DNA of 64,000 nucleotides from Benincasa hispida (lineage: Eukaryota; Streptophyta; Magnoliopsida; Cucurbitales; Cucurbitaceae): NCBI RefSeq assembly GCF_009727055.1, contig NC_052353.1, positions 40,114,830 to 40,178,829 on the forward strand, in the 5' to 3' direction. Positions 57,789-64,000 of this stretch are shown one piece after another. Each line of letters starts with the position of its first letter. Positions within the stretch are counted from its first letter, which is position 1. The notes beneath the pieces are model-generated. The model was not told the origin of the DNA and made no database searches. It saw only the letters and a program-made list of their open reading frames with translations. The position numbers and the translations under genes are program-made.

Positions 57789-58583
57789 TTCTTGCGAAAT
57801 ATTTTCCTTATCTGAAAATATCTAACTATAATATTTCTTCAATATTTTCCTTCATTGAAGCGCGACCTTCCTATTCCAAATGGAATTTTTTTTATTTTCT
57901 TTGATTAAATTATTTAAAGAGAATTATGCTATCCATTTAGGTCACTCGTATTTTTCTTATTGAGCAAGATAATTTTTGTTCGACGGTTGGATTATTGTTG
58001 CTCATTAATCCACTGTGCATCTTCATCCGTTGAAGTGCAACACTTTGAAGTAAATCATGGTCTTAGGAGTAGCCTAAGTCCTTGTTGCCAGAGAAGGGAT
58101 TCGCAATCTTAGAAGGAACCTAAGACTCGGCTTCGGAGAAGGAGTTCTCCATCTTAGAGGGATCCTAAGATTTATTAGTGAAGGGAGTTTGCTACCTAAG
58201 GAAAAGATATCTCAGTGAGAAGAGTCTCACACACTATCAAAAGCCTAAGTGTCTAACACTAATATTATCAAACTTAGGAAAGTCTAAGTACACTTAAGAA
58301 GAAGTCTCACATCTAAGGGGAGCCTATGTGGTTAGTGAGTTGAGCTCTACGTCAGTCACTATAGTGATCTTGTATTATAGATAAGTACTACGTTGTAAAC
58401 ATCTTAACTCTTTGATATTAGTGGATTATTTTTCCTAGGCACACTACCCTCCAGATGTAGGTGGATTATTACCAACTTCTGTGTGCCTTTACTTGTTGTT
58501 AGTATTTTTGTTGTTATAGTGTTTGTCAATGTTTTCTATTTAACATTTGTATTTCAAGTGGGGAGTCATCCTTTTGCTTTTCA
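57789..58583 (+). mobile_element. Copia-B LTR, 3' part
   Basis: Repetitive text with GATCCTAAG and AGCCTAAGT blocks (58060-58340), then a U5-like T-rich stretch ending TTTTCA, followed at 58586 by TGGTATCAGAG. Its 5' start lies left of LTR-A4 and is unresolved. Confidence 0.55.
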
Positions 58584-58585
58584 AT

Positions 58586-58596
58586 TGGTATCAGAG
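58586..58596 (+). other. Primer-binding site of copia-B
   Basis: TGGTATCAGAG, an exact match to the common initiator-Met-tRNA primer site. Confidence 0.8.
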
Positions 58597-60704
58597 AGGG
58601 TCACTTTTACCTTAGGTGCTTCGATCATAGATGGGATAAAAAAAAGTGGTTCTACCACTCATCCTCCTCTTCAAGATAGAATAATTTATTCCTACTGGAA
58701 TGCTCGAATGGCTGTCTTTTTGAACTCAATTGATAGCAAAACTTGGAAGGCTGTTGTATCTTGGTGGTCACATCCTACCACCAAACACATATGATGGAAA
58801 GGAAATCTTAAAGCTAGAGTCTCAGTAGTTTGGAGAAGAAGATGAAGCTTGTTTGGGAAATTCACGTACCCTGAATGCCATATTCAATGGTGTCGATCAC
58901 AACATATTCAGACTAATTAATACTTGTGTCTCGGCTAAGGAAGTATGTGATATCTTATCCATTGTTCATGAAAGAACTTCTAAATTAAAGATGTCAAAGC
59001 TACAATTTTTTGACATTGAAGTTTGAGAACCTTAGAATGCTTGATGAAGAATCCATCGATAAATTCAATGTATGTCTGTTAGACATTACAAATGAGTCGT
59101 TCTCTCTTGGAGGAAAATTTAAAAAGAAAAACTTTTCCGGAAGGTGCTTAGATTTCTACTTAAGAGTTTTAACATGAAAGTCACTACCATTGAGGAAGCT
59201 CAAGACATAACAAAGTTGAGATTATATAAACTATTTGGTTCTTTGCTCACATTTGAAATGTCCCTAGATGGAAGGACCGAGAAGAAGAATAAGAAAATTG
59301 CTCTTCAATCCTCAATTAAAGAATAGCTTGTTGACCTTAATAAAGAGTCAGAAGATTCCCTTACTGAATCTATATCATTGCTCTCAAAACAGTTTAATCG
59401 TGTTCTAAAACATTTCGGTAAGAGGTCTGACATATATAGCAACAATAAGTCTAGAGGCTCTACTCCCCCCGATCAATTTAGATCTCAGAATAGTAAAAAG
59501 AAAATTGACAAGTCAGGTACTTTCATTTTTTTAAAAAAAGTACTTCAAATGAAAAGAGTGTGGTGGTCATGGTCACATCTAGGCTGAATATCATAATTTT
59601 CTGAAGAAACAGGGTAAAGGCTACGTTTTAACTCTGTCTAATGCTGAATCTTAAAACAACAATGACTCAGAGGAAGATGTCAAAGCAGTTGTTAGTAGCA
59701 TTTCTTCTGACACCTCATCATGTGAGAATACTAAGTACAATGTATTTATTGAAAATGTTCACAATGTTGTAATTCAAGGATCTATAGTTCCTTCTTATCA
59801 TGCATTTTTTCCTTCTATCGAAAGATGATAAAAAAGACCCTTGATGTTCAAAAAGTGAAAATTAAGATGTTGATTGCTAAAAATCATAGACTTATGTCTA
59901 CTGTTGCAGATTTGAAGTGTGAACTTTTTCAAGTTAAAGCTGAGAAGGATTCAGTGTGAAAAAATGTCAGAATGTTGAATATTGGTACTGAGTCTCTGGA
60001 GAAAATTTTGACAAAAGGAAAGAAAATTGGTGATAATTCTGGCTTGGTTTTTCAAAAGGTGGAAGTTAGCGTAATAATTAGTTAAATTCCAAATGTAAGC
60101 AAAAGATTGAGTTTGTTAGAGCTCAAGATCCAAAATCCTATGGTTTTACAGGTACTTCCATACAATTCATTCAGATTAAGATGGATTTGTCACTATTGTT
60201 ATAAAATGGGCCATAAATGTCCTTTTTGCTATCAGTTATTGAAAATTCTCCATAGACCCACTTATCCTATAAGGGCTCCCTACTTCTCTTAGAATTACCG
60301 TCAAAGATAGACAACAATAAAATAGGTTTGAGAGAGAAGAATGTTAAGAACAAGTGTAATGCTGTATTGACATCCCTAAGATCTTCTGCTAAAGGAGATT
60401 GGTACTTTGATAGTGGAAGCTCTCGACATATGATTGGTGAAAAAACCTATTTGTCTGATCTCAAGTTTGTCAACTTAGGAAAGTCACTTTTGGAGACAGT
60501 GCTTGTGATAAGATCATTGGGAAAGGGAAGCTTAATTACCCAAGTCTTCCACCATTGAATGACATAATATTGGTTGAAGGGTTTACTGCCAATCTTATTA
60601 GCATCGGTCAGCTATGTGATCAAGGTTTGAACGTGAGTTTTACCAAAGACAAGTGTGTTGTCACAGACGAAGTCAAAGCTCTTGTCATGATAGGTATGCT
60701 CTTT
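58597..60704 (+). pseudogene. Copia-B gag and protease, broken
   Basis: The gag has RIIYSYWNARMAVFLNSID and WKAVVSWWS (58660-58790), then VHERTSKLKMSKLQFF, KVTTIEEAQDI and RTEKKNKKIALQSS. A knuckle remnant is near 59560-59590 (second half altered). The protease has WYFDSGSSRHM at about 60400-60435, with the Asp-Ser-Gly intact, and a NLISIGQLCDQGLNVSF segment near 60590-60640. Many stops and shifts. It fits a SIRE/Maximus-type copia, a tentative assignment. It is cut by LTR-A5 near 60705. Confidence 0.78.
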
Positions 60705-61195
60705 TGATAATTATTATTTGTGGATTTAAAAGAACCAGAAGATCTGCAGTGGAAGTGGGGATCATCCTAATTTCAATTTTATCACAGAATACAAACTTAC
60801 AGAACAAAACTATGTAATTTAACATAATTTAAAGCATGCTTTTAGAGAAGTAATAATTAGGGTTCAAAGAATTACTTACCCTTGAAGCCAAAAATCTTCA
60901 CAAAATTCCATCTTGATCTGTTATGAACAATCATGAACACCTCGAACAAAACTACAACAACCCAACTTTGGTCACCACCACAAGAATTTCCTCTGTATTC
61001 TTTGTAGGAGATGAGAATTCTCAGGAGGTGTGGGCTCTGAGTTTTGGGAGTGGAAGAATAAAAATTGAGAGAGGAATTTTTAGGGAGATAAAAAACAACA
61101 CCAACTCTCAGAGACCCTCTCTGTGAAGAAGATGAAAAACACGATCGATAGAACATTACTTCCCCACTCACCACTTTAAAAAATGAGGGAGAATT

Positions 61196-61279
<84 letters not shown>

Positions 61280-62811
61280 GAGGGGAAGGGTGCGTGAGGG
61301 AGAGGGAAGTTATTTCCCACCCTTTAAATTCAAAAAAATTAAAATTTAAAATTGAAATAATTTAATTTAAATAATAATAGTAATTACACACACATATATA
61401 TATAATAACTAACTTATATGTATATATATAACTATATGTGATATCAAATATGACGCCTAACTTATAGGTTTTATATTGTATCAAATACAATATAACCTAT
61501 ACTTTTATTTCTCTCAATAATGCATGATATTTAAATATAAATCATATTTATACTAAATTTAATTATATGAATCTCATCCATATAATTAGTATTTGAATCA
61601 AATTTCAAATATTTAATTCATCTCATAATAAACTTTATATCATAATATATCAAATACATTATATTAATTATATAATTAATTTAATTTAATTATATCACAT
61701 ATAATTAATTTCATCAATTAATTTGAACAATTCAAATTAATCCAAAACTAATTCTCAGTAATCCCTATTGAGTTACAAAGGGGATCTTATGGACCTGTAG
61801 ACTGAAGCTCTAATGGTACTTGAACAATTAGTTAAACTCCTTTAATTAAATTATTCAATATTCATTAACTGTCGGTCACTCCACTTAAGACCGACAACTG
61901 CATTCTTCGTACTATAGATATATTTCTGTATCCATTGGATATAACCAGTCAACAATGCAATGATCATTCACAATGTTTGTAGGTACAGTTAGATCAAAAT
62001 TATCGTTTTGCCCCTGTAGTTATATCTAATTCTTTAAGTACCACTGATCCCTCTAATGAACAATAAGTCATAGCCCAATTATGACCAAATCCCTCTCGGG
62101 CCAAGAGAAGATGTGGCATCATATTGTTCAAGCCCCAAAATCAGCCCTTAAGAGAGCAATTTATCTACTTTACCGACATTAGGGAAGAAGTGAATTCCGT
62201 TTTGTGTAGTTGTGTTCCCAACTATCCAATCAAACGAATCCCCAAAATGGTAGGCTTATTGAGTCGGCGATCTGGCCATTCTCACCCATACAAATCAAAG
62301 GATCGCCTTCATAAGTAAGAGTTTACAACTCACTAAGGATTCAGGTCATGTCACTTATGGTCATCCTGGTGAATGTAAGTCTTTTATTATTAATGGTGTT
62401 ATATAATGAGACATTCATTCCGTAGTCCAGTCTTATACAAACTCCTTTGTATAGAATACTTCCACTCTTATGTCTCTACATGAATTATCATGATTAGATC
62501 ATTTGTAGTACTTTACAACAATTGTAACATCTACAAAGCGGTTCGTATTTATAGTGTCACCAAGATAAGGTACCCAACCTTATCCATCTACTACAAACCA
62601 TTTAGGTTATCACTTAAACATGATCCACCCGTATGTCTCTACATACATATTTAAGCTACAAAAGATAACCTTGGATGTTAGTTTATTGGTTTGTGGGTTA
62701 ATGCTATTGAATGTCAAATAAAATATCTCACATTTTATTAAATAAATAAAATTGTTTGTACATTATAATTACAAACTACATGACCCACGAGATTTAGGGC
62801 ATCAACTCAAT
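60705..62811 (-). mobile_element. LTR-A5: LTR-A copy, minus strand
   Basis: The right end CATCAACTCAATA is the reverse of the LTR-A start, and AGTGGAAGTGGGGATC near 60750 is the reverse of its end block. CTCTAATGAACAAT, GGTAGGCTTATTGAGTCGGC and GTTATATCCAATGG-type blocks follow in LTR-A order. It contains a poly-G tract. The copia-B frame continues on both sides. The left boundary and the target duplication are not certain. Confidence 0.78.
61198..61278. repeat. Poly-G tract, 80 G with one A
   Basis: 48 G (61198-61245), one A, then 32 G (61247-61278), followed by a GA-rich run. It lies in LTR-A5; no other LTR-A copy here has it. Confidence 0.9.
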
Positions 62812-64000
62812 AGTTCTGACAATACTTTGCAAGTTTGTCATCTCTTTAAACAAGATGAAGCTAGCCTATGGCATAAATACCTTAGGCATGTGAGCATGAA
62901 GACTATACAAAAGGCACTTGCCAAAAATGCTATATCTGGACTCCCCTCACTTGCCTCTGCTGAAATTATTTATGGAGATTGTCAGTCAAGAAAACAAACC
63001 CATGCTCCACACAGGCAGATAGGTCACTTGGGTTCAACCCGTATACTGGAATTTTTTCAAATGGACCTTATAGGTTCTATGCAATTAGAGAGTCTATGAG
63101 GAAAACGATATATTTCAGTTGTTGTTGATGAATTCTCAAGATACACATGGGTCCATTTTTTTTAAGAAAAATAAGATACATTTACTACTTTTCAAGCTCA
63201 CTGCCTTTAATTACAATGAGAGAAAGATCTAATGTGATACAAATTAGAAATGATTATAGTAGGGAGTTTGAAAACTCTCAATTTATTGAGTTCCACCAGT
63301 CAGCTGGAATTCACCCTGAATTCTCAGCTCCTATTACTCCCCAGTAGAATGACGTTGTGGAGAGAAAAAATCAGACTCTTCAGGAGATGGCTCGAGCGAT
63401 TTTACATGCAAAACATTTTCCATTCTAGTTTTGGGCAAAGACATTAAACATAGCGTGTTATATCCTCAATAGAGTTATTTTATGACCAGATACCTCAAGC
63501 ACAATTTATGAAATTTGGAGGGAGAGAAAGCTAAATGTTAAATACTTCTATATCTTTGGCAGTATGCGTTATATTTTGGCTGATAAAGAAGCAAGATGAA
63601 AATGAGATTCCAAGTATGATAAAGGCATATTTCTTGGATATTCTAAAAATAGTCAAACATACTGTGTATACAATAAACAAACTCGTTGTGTCATGGAATC
63701 CATCAATGTTTTGATTGATGATGTTATTGTTTTATCAGTTTCTACAACACAGGAAGAAGAAGATACCAGTGTACTACTGCTTGTCAATATAGACGTTCCT
63801 AACATCTTCTCTGTCATGTCATCTGACATGAATACTGAAACTTCAGTAGAGAAAATTCAGTCAGTTTCTGAGCAGGCTGAAACTAGTAACAAGCACCCAT
63901 CTAGCAGAGTTTGCAAAAATCATCCCTCTAGTAACATAATTGGTGATCTGGATCCAAGAGTGACTACTAGAAAGAGGATATGGTTGACTATCTCCAGATG
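62812..64000 (+). pseudogene. Copia-B pre-integrase and integrase, partial
   Basis: The pre-integrase part shows SLWHKYLRHVSMKTIQKA, then a C..C remnant. The integrase core has FFQMDLIGSM, ISVVVDEFSRYTWV, RNDYSREFEN and NDVVERKNQTLQEMARAI, so its D, D and E are all present. GIFLGYSKNSQTY and VYNKQTRCVMESINV follow, the usual link to reverse transcriptase. Stops and shifts occur (near 63100, 63165, 63345, 63430, 63485, 63596). The element continues past the window end. Confidence 0.8.

Overview
This is nuclear DNA from a dicot plant: it is AT-rich, its genes carry GT-AG introns, and plant LTR retrotransposons, MULEs and MITEs are packed into one another. Several repeat families (the TCTATCA/TGATAGA arrays, the copia, gypsy and MULE relatives) resemble cucurbit repeats I know, so a cucurbit is my best guess, but no marker gene fixes the species. 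No CRISPR array, rRNA or tRNA gene was seen.

Only one gene looks intact: a nine-exon triacylglycerol lipase (lipase 2 type) on the minus strand at 23639-28773, encoding 406 residues with a complete Ser-Asp-His triad. A truncated exon of a TBL/PMR5-type (xylan O-acetyltransferase family) gene lies at 37236-37450. Everything else with coding potential is a decayed transposon gene.

Layout. 1-5.9 kb: AT-rich DNA, small MITEs, a minus-strand LTR (LTR-D1, 2592-3896). 5.9-18.3 kb: a second copy of that LTR (LTR-D2) split by an 11.36-kb MULE (MULE-1, 6201-17559) with matching ends and a perfect 9-bp target duplication. MULE-1 carries a broken mudrA-like transposase (+) and, convergent to it, a spliced DUF1985/ULP-like gene (-), itself broken by a solo LTR (LTR-E1). 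18.4-23 kb: a TIR-bounded element filled with TCTATCA/TGATAGA palindromes. 23.6-28.8 kb: the lipase. 30.8-35.6 kb: a minus-strand copia remnant (copia-F) with an LTR-A element inside it. 36.4-38.3 kb: the TBL fragment and a MITE-like tail. 38.4-56.3 kb: one copia (copia-C, 5-bp target duplication) whose 5' LTR is split at its TATA box by a second MULE (MULE-2, 38595-51532); MULE-2 contains a Ty3/gypsy element, which in turn contains a solo LTR-A. 56.3-64 kb: another copia (copia-B), split by two LTR-A insertions and running off the window.

The main results are the exact reconstruction of two related MULEs from base-level ends and target duplications, both inside retrotransposon LTRs; the in-frame internal deletion that separates their transposases; and three unrelated palindromic minisatellite families carried by these elements. 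All of this is read directly by eye; no alignment or database search was run.
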